49,529 nucleotides of DNA from Bacteroidota bacterium (GTDB taxonomy: Bacteria > Bacteroidota > Bacteroidia > Flavobacteriales_D > Sanyastnellaceae). How positions within the stretch are numbered: the stretch's first letter is position 1; each line of letters begins with the position of its first letter. Both the position numbers and the translations under genes were made by a program. The notes under the pieces are model-generated. The model worked only from the letters and a program-made list of their open reading frames with translations, searched no databases and was not told the origin of the DNA. The stretch lies in assembly GCA_027624855.1 (NCBI GenBank), contig JAQBTQ010000017.1, positions 1-49,529 of the forward strand. Direction: 5' to 3'. This document shows positions 34,587 through 43,689 of this stretch, piece by piece.

Positions 34587-36959
34587 CTATTTTTCCTTTG
34601 CGGGAGGTAAGATCCCCCAACGCAGCCCCGCATACATCATCCGGCCAAAAATGGGGCCGTACACCAAACTCGCATCAAAGTATTGATTAAAGTCTGCCTC
34701 AGCGACAACATTATCCCCATAGTCCGCGCCTATGATGGGGCGATCCTGCTTGTAGTTCAGCGCATTTTCAACCCCCAGATAAATCGAGAATTCTGGAGAA
34801 AATTGCCGTGTGAGTTGGGCATTTAGTTGGAAGAAATCCGGGGCCATATCAGTCCGATTGAACGGATCAGGGTTTTCATTTGTCAATGGCAGACGTTGTG
34901 CACCAATCCATTGCAACGTCGCGTCTGCTCTCCATTGACCTTCTCGATCGTTGAAGGGCGACCCGTAACTGATTTGGCTGAAACCGCGATGGCGTGAAAC
35001 AAACGGGTCTTGGGTAGGATTGCCATCAATCCGGTCCGTATGAGCGTTGACCCAACGATAAGCCAACCGGACATCCCATCGCCGGTGCAAGTCCCAATTG
35101 AATTCTGCTTGTGCCGTATTCGCGAAAGATTCTCCCGTCAAGTTATACAGGTAAATGCCCTGACTGGATTGGTCGAGATCGACAACCAATTTGTTCTGAA
35201 ATTGAGTCGAGTAGGCATCCAAAGTCAATGTCGCTTCCCGATAATTCAACCTGAATTTGGCCGTCAAATTCGTCCCTACATTGGTGGCAATTTCTGGTTT
35301 GACCGTGCTTTCAAACCCCCAATACCAATCTCGCTGACTCGCCCATGTACCCAATTGCTCCATGAAAGGATTTGGCGTACGATACCCCCTTCCTGCAGCA
35401 AGTTTCCAGGACACATTTTCTGTAACGCTCCATCTCGCATGCAAACGGGGGCTGAAGAACGCTCCGAACAAATTGTGCTGGTCGTAACGCGCTCCTGCAA
35501 TGACACTCCAACGTTCATTTCCTGTCCAGGTGTATTCAAAGAACACGCCTGGAACACGTTCTTCCCTTTGAACATTTGCCTCGAAAGCCAGCGTATCATT
35601 CCAATCAAACTTCAAGTCCTCATCGAATGAGTTAAAAAGGAATGTTGCGCCAGTCGTAAATGAATGATTGGTATTACCTAAGATGCCTGCATACAGCACA
35701 TTGCCTCTGAAAAACACTTCATGACCCTCATAAAAAGATGAGCCAAATCGATGATTATGTCGATGATTGTAAAAACTCCACTGGGTTCCAATGCTTCGCC
35801 ACTCAGCATCAGGAAAAACGAATCCCGTTTTCGCTGAAATCTCCATTCGATCAATCGCGGTCATTGCCGACCACCCTTCTGTCGACTCTTGCATGGTCTT
35901 GAACCGATCCGACCATGATAGGCCGTTTTGAAAGGCCCTCGTTTGGCCTGCCAGGGAGTTCATTTGAAGTCCCGTGATGGCATATTCGCCTCGGATACCC
36001 CGATCACCAATGAATTTCCATTCATTGCGAGCAACATAATTCTGTTGCATTGGCGTGTCCAAAAAACCATCCGCGTTTCGATCGTTCAATTGACTATTCG
36101 TCAGACCGTGCAACAACACCGCCGTGCTCCAACGGCGCGAAACCTGATGCTTACTCACAGAATTGAATTCGAACCGACCTGCGGCATTGGCGTACAAATT
36201 TGTGTGCAAAGGATCCGCAGTTTCAGGGTTTTTCAGCGCGACATTGATTTGCCCCGTTATGCTCTCATAACCTTGGGTTGCCGTTCCGGCTCCTTTGCTG
36301 ATATGAATTTCATTCACCCAATCACCTGGGATAAACGTCAGTCCCTTAACCACGCCTAAGCCGCGAGGACCTGGTAAATTATCAACTTGAATTTGACTGT
36401 ATTTACCATCAAGCCCCAACATCCGGATTTGACGCGTTCCTGTCACTGCATCTGTAAATGAAGCGTCTACCGAAGCGTTGGTTTCAAAAGCTTCAGAAAG
36501 ATTGCAACAAGCTGCCTTCGCAAGTTCTTTGCGATTCAAGGATTGGACATCCAAAGGCGATAACAAGGAAAGCTCCGTGGAGGCGCGCTGCTCCACCACT
36601 TCAGCAGCACCAAGGGCCACCCCAGACTCCATTGGTATCTCCAGGTAAGCTTCTCCACCGTATATCCAACCGACGCTTTCATACCCGGTCATTGAAACCA
36701 ATAGCGTGTCACCAGCATCCGCCTTTCGAATTTTAAAAAACCCGAAAGCATCAGAAACAGTTGTTGAGGCAACATCGTGAGCCCACCTCACATAAGCTCC
36801 AGGTAACGGAATATAAACCGGTTCGTGGCTCGAAGAATGATCTTGGTCATGAACTTCTTCTGTAAGCACTTTCCCCTTCAAAAAAGACGATTGTCCTTTA
36901 ATGAGAGAAGGAATGAGTAAGATGAAAAACAGGAAGAGTGAAGTCCTAACTGTGCCCAC
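34587..36959 (-). CDS. TonB-dependent receptor, probable heavy-metal (copper) type
   Basis: A 790-residue outer-membrane receptor. A signal peptide (LFLFFILLIPSLIKG) is followed by a CarboxypepD_reg-like domain (residues about 27-110), a plug and a 22-strand-type barrel. The first domain carries a short His/Asp-rich insert, HDQDHSSSHEP at 37-47, unusual for such domains and suggestive of metal handling. The plug contains LSEAFETNASVDASFTDA, RQIRMLGLDGKYSQIQVDN and YESITGQINVALKNPE, which I recognise from receptors next to HMA-domain genes. It lies 11 bases downstream of the HMA gene in one operon. Uptake of copper or another transition metal complex is inferred. Confidence 0.85.
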   Translation of the reverse strand: MGTVRTSLFLFFILLIPSLIKGQSSFLKGKVLTEEVHDQDHSSSHEPVYIPLPGAYVRWAHDVASTTVSDAFGFFKIRKADAGDTLLVSMTGYESVGWIYGGEAYLEIPMESGVALGAAEVVEQRASTELSLLSPLDVQSLNRKELAKAACCNLSEAFETNASVDASFTDAVTGTRQIRMLGLDGKYSQIQVDNLPGPRGLGVVKGLTFIPGDWVNEIHISKGAGTATQGYESITGQINVALKNPETADPLHTNLYANAAGRFEFNSVSKHQVSRRWSTAVLLHGLTNSQLNDRNADGFLDTPMQQNYVARNEWKFIGDRGIRGEYAITGLQMNSLAGQTRAFQNGLSWSDRFKTMQESTEGWSAMTAIDRMEISAKTGFVFPDAEWRSIGTQWSFYNHRHNHRFGSSFYEGHEVFFRGNVLYAGILGNTNHSFTTGATFLFNSFDEDLKFDWNDTLAFEANVQREERVPGVFFEYTWTGNERWSVIAGARYDQHNLFGAFFSPRLHARWSVTENVSWKLAAGRGYRTPNPFMEQLGTWASQRDWYWGFESTVKPEIATNVGTNLTAKFRLNYREATLTLDAYSTQFQNKLVVDLDQSSQGIYLYNLTGESFANTAQAEFNWDLHRRWDVRLAYRWVNAHTDRIDGNPTQDPFVSRHRGFSQISYGSPFNDREGQWRADATLQWIGAQRLPLTNENPDPFNRTDMAPDFFQLNAQLTRQFSPEFSIYLGVENALNYKQDRPIIGADYGDNVVAEADFNQYFDASLVYGPIFGRMMYAGLRWGILPPAKEK

Positions 36960-36970
36960 GAAAGTGAAAA

Positions 36971-37342
36971 TTAATGGTCATCGTGATCGTCATGACCTTC
37001 CGATCCAGAGCAACTGGCTCCTTCCCTGTATTTACAACAGCCATGGATGTTTGCATAGACTTCGTCTTTCGCTTTTACCTTATCCGTGTCATGACCGACA
37101 TCTGCCACCAATTGATGAATCTGATCTTCCGAGATTTTCTTTGTTTTGTAGGCCACCGTCAATCGTTTTGATTCTACGTTCCAATCAGCCATAATCACTC
37201 CAGGAACGTCTAGCGCTTGCTCAATCCGCTCCTCACACATCCCACATACACCACTGACTCCAAATTCAATTTGAACTTTATTCTGAGCCTCAGCAATCAA
37301 AGCAAAGAAGAGGCATGCCGAACCTAATATTATGTGTTTCAT
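36971..37342 (-). CDS. Exported heavy-metal-associated (HMA) domain protein
   Basis: A 123-residue protein with signal peptide MKHIILGSACLFFALIAEAQ. The mature part is a ferredoxin-like HMA domain with the metal-binding C-x-x-C at Cys33 and Cys36 (GVCGMCEERIEQAL), close to the classical GMxCxxC. Residues 100-123 form an extra metal-rich tail with Cys102, Cys103, Cys111 and the ending EGHDDHDDH. A periplasmic copper or similar metal chaperone is likely, working with the TonB-dependent receptor encoded 11 bases downstream. Confidence 0.88.
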   Translation of the reverse strand: MKHIILGSACLFFALIAEAQNKVQIEFGVSGVCGMCEERIEQALDVPGVIMADWNVESKRLTVAYKTKKISEDQIHQLVADVGHDTDKVKAKDEVYANIHGCCKYREGASCSGSEGHDDHDDH

Positions 37343-37392
37343 CCGAGTAAAAATAGGACGTTTGACGCCGTATTTGTTTCAAACCAAAGCCA

Positions 37393-37415
37393 ATTTTCCT
37401 CAAAGAGGCCAAAAT
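37393..37415 (-). terminator. Possible terminator after sdhB
   Basis: A short inverted repeat, CCTC-ttt-GAGG, is flanked by ATTTT on one side and AAAAT on the other, lying 13 bases past the sdhB stop and upstream of the HMA gene. The stem is weak and two bases are unpaired, so this is only a candidate. Confidence 0.35.
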
Positions 37416-37427
37416 GACCCAATTGAA

Positions 37428-38186
37428 TCAATCTTCTTTTACAGTGGCCGACAAGTAATCACGATTCATTCGTGCAATGGTGCTAAGGTCAATCCCTTTG
37501 GGACATTCCACTGCACAAGCGCCGGTGTTGGTGCAGTTTCCAAACCCCTCCTTGTCCATTTGTTCCACCATTCGTTTTGCTCGTTTGGAGCGCTCTGGCT
37601 GTCCTTGTGGCAGAAGCGCAAATTGCGAGACTTTCGCGGCCACAAACAACATTGCAGAGGCGTTTTTGCATGTGGCAACGCAGGCGCCACATCCTATGCA
37701 TGTAGCGGCATTGAAAGCCTCATCTGCTTGAGGTTTCGGAATAGGAATTGCATTCGCATCCAGCGTTTCACCCGAGGTGTTCACAGAGATGTAACCCCCT
37801 GCTTGAATAACCCGGTCAAAACTGCTTCGATCAACCGCCAAATCCTTGACTACTGGAAATGCCGCGGCACGCCAAGGTTCAATCGTAATCGTATCTCCAT
37901 CCTTAAACGATCGCATGTGCAGTTGACAAGTCGTAACTCCTCGGCTGGGTCCATGGGCTTCACCATTGATGAACATCGAACACATTCCGCAGATACCCTC
38001 GCGGCAATCATGATCAAAAGCAACGGGGTCTCCACCAGCACGAATGATTTGATCATTCAACATATCCATCATTTCCAAAAAGGACATGTCAGGTGAAACA
38101 CCTGTCACAGAATGTGTTTCCATTTTTCCTTGGTCAGTTGGACCGTTCTGTCTCCAAACTTTCAATGTCAAGTCCATGGTATACAA
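37428..38186 (-). CDS. sdhB: Succinate dehydrogenase / fumarate reductase iron-sulfur subunit
   Basis: A 252-residue electron-transfer subunit of complex II. It carries all three cluster sites: 2Fe-2S with Cys61, Cys66, Cys69 and Cys87 (CREGICGMC), and the other two with Cys163, Cys166, Cys169 and Cys173 ([11 protein letters not shown]) and Cys218, Cys224 and Cys228 ([15 protein letters not shown]). The start could also be the ATG three codons later (MDLTLKV). It begins directly after the sdhA stop codon and is the last gene of sdhCAB. Confidence 0.95.
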   Translation of the reverse strand: MYTMDLTLKVWRQNGPTDQGKMETHSVTGVSPDMSFLEMMDMLNDQIIRAGGDPVAFDHDCREGICGMCSMFINGEAHGPSRGVTTCQLHMRSFKDGDTITIEPWRAAAFPVVKDLAVDRSSFDRVIQAGGYISVNTSGETLDANAIPIPKPQADEAFNAATCIGCGACVATCKNASAMLFVAAKVSQFALLPQGQPERSKRAKRMVEQMDKEGFGNCTNTGACAVECPKGIDLSTIARMNRDYLSATVKED

Positions 38187-40184
38187 TTATTTGTAGCTGC
38201 GTTGCTTCAATTCAATGTTTTCAAACTTCAAATCCTCCTTATGCAAATTCGAATCGCTCGGGTCTCCTGTATATTCCCATGCCGAAACAAATGCAAAGTT
38301 TTCATCATCGCGTAGCGCTTCTCCTTCTGCCGTTTGGAACTCTTCACGGAAATGTCCTCCGCAGGATTCATTGCGCTCTAGCGCATCCTTGCACATCAAT
38401 TCCCCCAACTCCATGAAGTCCGCGACCCTACCGGCTTTGTCCAATTCTGGATTGAAACCCTTCGCGGTTCCTGGAATCCTGACGTCTTGATAGAACTCTT
38501 CTCTCAATGCTCTGATGTCTGCTATCGCCTGCTTCAAGCCTTCCTCACTGCGAGACATCCCACATTGATTCCACATGACGCGACCCAATCGACGATGAAA
38601 ATCATCTACAGGCTTTGTCCCTTGATTGTTGATGAGCTGATCAATTCGATCTTGAACCGATTTTTCTGCTGTTTCGAATTCAGGAGAATTTGCATCTATT
38701 GCACCCGTTCGAATATCGTTCGACAGGTAATCTCCAATGGTATAAGGCAGGACAAAGTATCCATCTGCCAGTCCTTGCATCAGTGCCGATGCCCCCAGTC
38801 GATTGGCTCCGTGATCTGAGAAATTCGACTCCCCTGTCGCATACAATCCAGGCACGGTGGTCATTAAGTTATAATCCACCCAAAGTCCTCCCATGGTGTA
38901 ATGAACCGCTGGGTAAATCTTCATCGGCGTTTCATAGGGATCGTCCGCGGCTATTTGCTTGTACATATCGAACAAGTTGCCATACTTTGCTTTCACCACT
39001 TCCTTTCCTAACGCAGTAACTTCTTCATTTGAAGCGTTTTTCAAGCCTCGGATGTTGGCCTCTGTTTTTCCATAGCGCTGGATGGCGCTTGCATAATCCA
39101 AGAAGACGGCCTCGCCGGTTTCATTCACTCCATATCCCGCATCACACCGCTCCTTGGCTGCGCGAGAAGCCACGTCTCTTGGAACCAAATTGCCGAATGC
39201 CGGATACCTCCGTTCCAGATAATAATCGCGATTCTCCTCAGGAATATCATTTGCCCGCAATGTGCCTTTTCGAATTGCCTCTGCATCCTCTTTCCTAGCT
39301 GGCACCCAGATGCGCCCATCATTCCGCAGTGATTCTGACATCAACGTCAATTTGGATTGATGCTCCCCAGAAACGGGTATGCAGGTGGGGTGAATTTGGG
39401 TAAAACATGGATTGGCCATGAATGCTCCCTTTCTATGCGCCTTCCACGCTGCTGAAACGTTGGACCCCATAGCATTGGTGCTCAAAAAGAAGACATTGCC
39501 ATACCCCCCTGAAGCCAATACCACCGCATGGGCAGCGTGCCGCTCAAGCTCACCAGTAATCAAATTTCTCGCTATGATTCCCCGGCATTTCCCGTCGACA
39601 ATCACCACGTCCATCATCTCATGGCGGGTGAACATTTGCACCTTTCCTTTCGAAATCTGACGGCTCAATGCAGAGTACGCACCAAGCAGCAATTGTTGAC
39701 CCGTCTGCCCCTTGGCATAAAACGTCCGCGAGACTTGAACTCCGCCAAAACTTCGATTGTCCAAAAGACCACCATATTCACGAGCAAACGGTACCCCTTG
39801 GGCTACGCATTGGTCAATGATGCTTGTTGAAACTTCCGCTAACCGATGAACATTGGCTTCACGGCTGCGGTAATCGCCTCCTTTAATGGTGTCATAGAAC
39901 AAACGATAAACAGAATCGCCGTCGTTTTGATAATTCTTTGCCGCATTGATCCCACCCTGGGCTGCAATGGAGTGCGCTCTGCGAGGCGAGTCCTGAAAGC
40001 AAAAAGCCTTCACGTTGTAACCCATTTCAGCAAGCGAAGCGGCGGCTGAACTTCCCGCCAATCCCGTTCCTACCACAATCACGTCGATTAACCGCTTATT
40101 CGCTGGGTTAACAAGGTTGATGTGATTCTTATGGGAAGTCCACTTATCTGCTAAAGGTCCTGATGGAATTTTAGATTCAAGCAT
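38187..40184 (-). CDS. sdhA: Succinate dehydrogenase / fumarate reductase flavoprotein subunit
   Basis: A 665-residue catalytic subunit that oxidises succinate to fumarate (or the reverse). The FAD-binding [12 protein letters not shown] is near residue 37. The covalent flavin-attachment histidine is expected at His71 in [13 protein letters not shown], and the substrate and arginine regions include [20 protein letters not shown] and [20 protein letters not shown]. The sequence is of the longer Bacteroidota/epsilonproteobacterial type rather than the E. coli type. It lies 12 bases downstream of sdhC. Confidence 0.96.
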   Translation of the reverse strand: MLESKIPSGPLADKWTSHKNHINLVNPANKRLIDVIVVGTGLAGSSAAASLAEMGYNVKAFCFQDSPRRAHSIAAQGGINAAKNYQNDGDSVYRLFYDTIKGGDYRSREANVHRLAEVSTSIIDQCVAQGVPFAREYGGLLDNRSFGGVQVSRTFYAKGQTGQQLLLGAYSALSRQISKGKVQMFTRHEMMDVVIVDGKCRGIIARNLITGELERHAAHAVVLASGGYGNVFFLSTNAMGSNVSAAWKAHRKGAFMANPCFTQIHPTCIPVSGEHQSKLTLMSESLRNDGRIWVPARKEDAEAIRKGTLRANDIPEENRDYYLERRYPAFGNLVPRDVASRAAKERCDAGYGVNETGEAVFLDYASAIQRYGKTEANIRGLKNASNEEVTALGKEVVKAKYGNLFDMYKQIAADDPYETPMKIYPAVHYTMGGLWVDYNLMTTVPGLYATGESNFSDHGANRLGASALMQGLADGYFVLPYTIGDYLSNDIRTGAIDANSPEFETAEKSVQDRIDQLINNQGTKPVDDFHRRLGRVMWNQCGMSRSEEGLKQAIADIRALREEFYQDVRIPGTAKGFNPELDKAGRVADFMELGELMCKDALERNESCGGHFREEFQTAEGEALRDDENFAFVSAWEYTGDPSDSNLHKEDLKFENIELKQRSYK

Positions 40185-40196
40185 CTTGGTCTTCGA

Positions 40197-40892
40197 TTAC
40201 TGTTGGGTGATGTAGAGGTAAATTGGAATGATCGCGAAGAGAGCGGGCACCAAAACTGAAAAAATCTTGCCACTCCATTCAATCACTGGCGTGTATTTCG
40301 CGTGACGCAAACCCAAAGATTGAAAACCGCTCGCAAATCCATGTGAAAGGTGAAACGCCAACGCGCCCTGAGCCAACACATATCCAACCACGGCGAATAA
40401 ACTCATCGAATTCTCTGGAGAGAAAAATTTCAGCACAACGCCATACAAATCCTTGAGTCCATTGGGATCATTTGGGATGTCGCCAAAATGCATTTGGTAC
40501 CAAAAATTCTGCATGTGGCTCACCAGAAAAACCAAAATGATGGTGCCCAGGATGCCCATATTGCGGCTAGACCAATTTGAATTGGCTGAGCCTTTCTCGT
40601 TCACATATCCTACCGGCCTTGCCTTGCGATTTGCCATCGTAAGCACGATTCCATCGATTGCATGAAAGAGAACGCTCGCATAGGTCAAATAGCTCAGGAT
40701 TTTCACGAGCGGAAACGTAGTCATGAATTGAGCGTATTCGTTAAAAGCCCGCTGACCTTCTGCCCCAGATTTCAATAACAATTGTAGGTTTCCCGCAAGG
40801 TGCCCCACCAAAAACAGGCAAAGAAAAAGACCTGTCAAGGCCATCACGTATTTCTTTGCTAAAGAAGATTTCAGGATTCCAGAGTTGCTCAT
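40197..40892 (-). CDS. sdhC: Succinate dehydrogenase cytochrome b subunit
   Basis: A 231-residue integral membrane subunit with five predicted membrane segments, the single-anchor, di-haem (class B) type, so no sdhD is expected. Candidate haem-ligand histidines sit in membrane segments: LFLVGHLAGN, VLFHAIDG, VSHMQNFW and AFHLSHGF. It would accept electrons from SdhB and pass them to menaquinone, the usual quinone in this phylum. It is the first gene of sdhCAB; a -7 element is 20 bases upstream of its ATG. Confidence 0.95.
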   Translation of the reverse strand: MSNSGILKSSLAKKYVMALTGLFLCLFLVGHLAGNLQLLLKSGAEGQRAFNEYAQFMTTFPLVKILSYLTYASVLFHAIDGIVLTMANRKARPVGYVNEKGSANSNWSSRNMGILGTIILVFLVSHMQNFWYQMHFGDIPNDPNGLKDLYGVVLKFFSPENSMSLFAVVGYVLAQGALAFHLSHGFASGFQSLGLRHAKYTPVIEWSGKIFSVLVPALFAIIPIYLYITQQ

Positions 40893-40912
40893 TTCACCAT
40901 TTTAATGGAACC

Positions 40913-40920
40913 CAAAGTTA
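40913..40920 (-). promoter_or_regulatory. Putative -7 element of the sdhCAB operon
   Basis: The minus strand reads TAACTTTG (TAnnTTTG), 20 bases before the sdhC ATG. No other promoter-like element is seen within the tightly spaced operon. Confidence 0.5.
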
Positions 40921-40981
40921 ACGATTCACGAACCGGCCACCAACCCGAGGGCGCAGAAGTGCATGGGAATGGAACTGAGTG

Positions 40982-41014
40982 AATAAAAGGGGGCGAGAAC
41001 TGCGTCTCGCCCCC
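40982..41014 (-). terminator. Rho-independent terminator after ssb
   Basis: Bases 40989-41014 form a perfect 10-bp GC-rich hairpin (GGGGGCGAGA with a 6-base loop). On the minus strand it is followed by CTTTTATTC. It starts 5 bases after the ssb stop codon. It is the only strong intrinsic terminator I see in the window. Confidence 0.9.
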
Positions 41015-41019
41015 GTCGC

Positions 41020-41373
41020 CTATTGACTTTCGCCGGCTGATTTGCGATCGAGCATCAGCATTTCACCCGCCACGACCTCGGTCACGTAACGCGTTTGCCC
41101 TTCCGCATCTTCATAAGTCCGATAAGCCAATCGGCCTTCGATGGCTATTTCAGCGCCCTTCTTCAAGTATTGACCAGCAATTTCCGCTAAAGCGCCCCAT
41201 GTTACAACATCGTGCCATTGGGTGCGCTCCACACGTTCACCCTCACCATTGCGGAAAACTTCATTGGTCGCTACAGGAAAAGTGCACTTGACTTTACCCT
41301 CTTCGAAGCTCATTAACTCGGGGTCCTTCCCCAGCCGTCCAATCAATTGGACCTTATTTCTTAATGCATTCAT
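41020..41373 (-). CDS. ssb: Single-stranded DNA-binding protein (short form)
   Basis: From MNALRNKVQLIGRLGKDPEL the protein has 117 residues; an ATG 7 codons upstream (41394) is possible but unlike the family. It is one OB-fold: TFPVATNEVFRNGEGERVER, TQWHDVVTWGALAEIAGQYL, KKGAEIAIEGRLAYRTYED and TEVVAGEMLML. It stops soon after the OB-fold with DRKSAGESQ and lacks the flexible linker and acidic DDDIPF-type tip that normally recruits repair proteins. A strong terminator follows, so it is probably a single-gene unit. Confidence 0.92.
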   Translation of the reverse strand: MNALRNKVQLIGRLGKDPELMSFEEGKVKCTFPVATNEVFRNGEGERVERTQWHDVVTWGALAEIAGQYLKKGAEIAIEGRLAYRTYEDAEGQTRYVTEVVAGEMLMLDRKSAGESQ

Positions 41374-41459
41374 TATTTTGATTTGTGTGTCCAAATCTCA
41401 ATAGACCAACCGCGAGCAACCGTATCTGATACGGTTGGTTTCAGCAATGCATGGAAGGG

Positions 41460-41487
41460 TTTGACAGCTGACCGCGCCCTATCTTTG
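41460..41487 (+). promoter_or_regulatory. Promoter of gltX with both boxes
   Basis: TTTGAC (TTTG at 41460-41463) is followed after 16 bases by TATCTTTG (41480-41487), a full TAnnTTTG match, 29 bases before the ATG at 41517. This is the clearest two-box promoter in the window. Confidence 0.6.
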
Positions 41488-41516
41488 CCCGTCAAGATCG
41501 AAAATTGGAAATCTCC

Positions 41517-43037
41517 ATGAATTCACCCGTGCGCGTCAGATTTGCTCCGAGTCCAACCGGCCCGCTCCATTTAGGTGGAGTTCGAACGGCCTTGTACAAC
41601 TACCTTTTTGCTAAGAAAAACAATGGAACTTTCATTCTTCGCATTGAGGATACAGATCAAACCCGTTTCGTGCCTGGTGCTGAGGAGTACATCCGCGAAT
41701 CGCTCAAATGGTGTGGTATTGCGCCCGATGAAGGGGACGTAGAAGGGGGCTCTTTTGGCCCTTACAAACAATCTCAACGCAGTGAGCTTTATGCAAAAGA
41801 AGTCGCGAAATTGATTGAAGCTGGCTGGGCTTATAAAGCGTTCGATGCGCCAGAAGCCTTAGCTGAAAAACGACAAGCCGCAGAACAAAATGGAACCGTT
41901 TGGCAATACGATGCTAAGACCAGGCTCGAAATGCAAAATTCACTGACGCTCAGCCAGGAGAAAGTCGACGACTTAGAATCGAAAGGTCATGCCTTCACCA
42001 TCCGGTTTAAAATGCCAGAAGAATCGACAACGGTTTGCGTCCAAGATGAAATCCGCGGGGAAATCAACGTGCTCTCCGAAGTGCTCGATGATAAAGTTTT
42101 GGTCAAAGCGGACGGTCTTCCAACGTACCATTTGGCCAACGTCATTGACGATCACTACATGCAAATCAGTCATGTAATCAGGGGAGAGGAATGGTTGCCG
42201 AGTGCCCCCTTGCATGTCATGTTGTACGAAGCCTTTGGCTGGTCCCCACCGAAGTTCGCGCACCTTCCGCTGATTCTGAAACCAACCGGAAACGGTAAAT
42301 TGAGTAAACGCGATGGAGACAAAGGTGGATTCCCCATTTTCCCTTTGGACTGGACCGATCCAACGTCTGAATCCTCTTCTCCAGGGTACCGCGAACAGGG
42401 GTATTTGCCTGAAGCGTTCCTCAATATGCTCCTCCTGCTCGGTTGGAGCAGCGGGGACGACCGAGAATTGTATTCTTTGGAAGAAGCCGTTCAAGCGTTC
42501 GATTTGAACCGTGTCATCAAATCTGGGGCTCGCTTTAATCCGGACAAGACACTTTGGTTCAATGAACAATACTTGCGCAGTGGTGACCCCAGCCGTTGGA
42601 TTCAATCCTTGAGGGATTTGGGCGAAGAAAAGATGGCGGGCTGGACCGATTCCCAATGCGCTCACGTTTTGAATATGTTTCTCGAAAGGGTTCAGTTTTT
42701 ACATGAAATTCCTGCCATTGATTACTTGTTCCAAGGACCTACATCCTTTGATGAGCAACTGATTAAAAAGAAATGGAAGGCTGAGACCGGGGGCTACCTA
42801 ACGGAGTTGGCAGCAGTTTTGGAACAACTTGATGTCTTCAATTCTGCTTCGATCGAGGCGGCCTTCAGAGGGTTTCTAGAGGCAAAGCAGTTGGGATTCG
42901 GTGCGGTTCTATTGCCGTTCCGGATTGCGCTGACAGGAACAGGTGGCGGGCCTTCCATGTTTGATTTTGCTGAATTCTTGGGGCAGGAAGAGACGCTCTC
43001 CCGATTGCGGTTTGGAATTGAGGCAATTAAGCAATGA
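41517..43037 (+). CDS. gltX: Glutamate--tRNA ligase
   Basis: A class I synthetase charging tRNA(Glu). From MNSPVRVRFAPSPTGPLHLG it has 506 residues; a TTG four codons upstream is not needed. The HIGH-like element is PLHLGG near residue 16-21, the RIEDTDQTRFV region follows, and the KMSKS-like element is KLSKRDG from residue 261. The C-terminal anticodon-binding domain is present. Its last 11 bases overlap the 3' end of the convergent scoB gene. Confidence 0.95.
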   Translation: MNSPVRVRFAPSPTGPLHLGGVRTALYNYLFAKKNNGTFILRIEDTDQTRFVPGAEEYIRESLKWCGIAPDEGDVEGGSFGPYKQSQRSELYAKEVAKLIEAGWAYKAFDAPEALAEKRQAAEQNGTVWQYDAKTRLEMQNSLTLSQEKVDDLESKGHAFTIRFKMPEESTTVCVQDEIRGEINVLSEVLDDKVLVKADGLPTYHLANVIDDHYMQISHVIRGEEWLPSAPLHVMLYEAFGWSPPKFAHLPLILKPTGNGKLSKRDGDKGGFPIFPLDWTDPTSESSSPGYREQGYLPEAFLNMLLLLGWSSGDDRELYSLEEAVQAFDLNRVIKSGARFNPDKTLWFNEQYLRSGDPSRWIQSLRDLGEEKMAGWTDSQCAHVLNMFLERVQFLHEIPAIDYLFQGPTSFDEQLIKKKWKAETGGYLTELAAVLEQLDVFNSASIEAAFRGFLEAKQLGFGAVLLPFRIALTGTGGGPSMFDFAEFLGQEETLSRLRFGIEAIKQ

Positions 43038-43683
43038 CCATTTCCGGCACAACTTCCGGAACAACCAATTTTCCAGCAGTCGCCGCGCGAATTTGGTCCA
43101 CTTCGATTCCCGGGGCGCGTTCGACGAGGTGGAATGCCCCATCGCGAATATCGAGGACTGCGAGGTTTGTCACGACTCGTTTTACACAACCAACTCCTGT
43201 AAGTGGGAGGGTGCATGAAGGAAGTAGCTTGGATTCCCCTGCCCGATTGGTGTGCATCATCGCGACGATGATGTTCTCTGCACTTGCAACCAAATCCATT
43301 GCACCGCCCATGCCCTTCACCATCTTTCCTGGAATTTTCCAATTGGCGATGTCCCCATTTTGCGCAACTTCCATAGCGCCAAGTACGGTGAGTTGAACGT
43401 GCTGACCACGAATCATTGCAAACGACGTAGCGCTATCAAAAAAAGCCGCCCCGGGCATGGCTGTTATCGTCTGCTTACCCGCATTGATCAAATCTGCATC
43501 TTCTTTTCCAGCAAAAGGAAATGGCCCCATTCCGAGAATACCGTTTTCAGATTGAAACTCCACTTCCATCCCTTCTGGAATAAAATTGGCCACCAGCGTC
43601 GGGATGCCGATCCCCAAGTTCACATACCAGCCATCGTGAACTTCCTGAGCAATGCGTTGAGCGATTCCGTTTTTATCCAGCAT
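43027..43683 (-). CDS. scoB: 3-oxoacid CoA-transferase subunit B
   Basis: A 218-residue subunit of succinyl-CoA:3-ketoacid CoA-transferase, which moves CoA between succinyl-CoA and acetoacetate or a related acid. The start IAQRIAQEVHDGWYVNLGIG and the catalytic glutamate Glu46 in FQSENGILGMGP are family features, followed by AMIRGQHVQLTVLGAMEVA and GMGGAMDLV. It lies 6 bases downstream of scoA in the same operon. It overlaps gltX tail to tail. Confidence 0.93.
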   Translation of the reverse strand: MLDKNGIAQRIAQEVHDGWYVNLGIGIPTLVANFIPEGMEVEFQSENGILGMGPFPFAGKEDADLINAGKQTITAMPGAAFFDSATSFAMIRGQHVQLTVLGAMEVAQNGDIANWKIPGKMVKGMGGAMDLVASAENIIVAMMHTNRAGESKLLPSCTLPLTGVGCVKRVVTNLAVLDIRDGAFHLVERAPGIEVDQIRAATAGKLVVPEVVPEMVIA

Positions 43684-43689
43684 GGGTCT

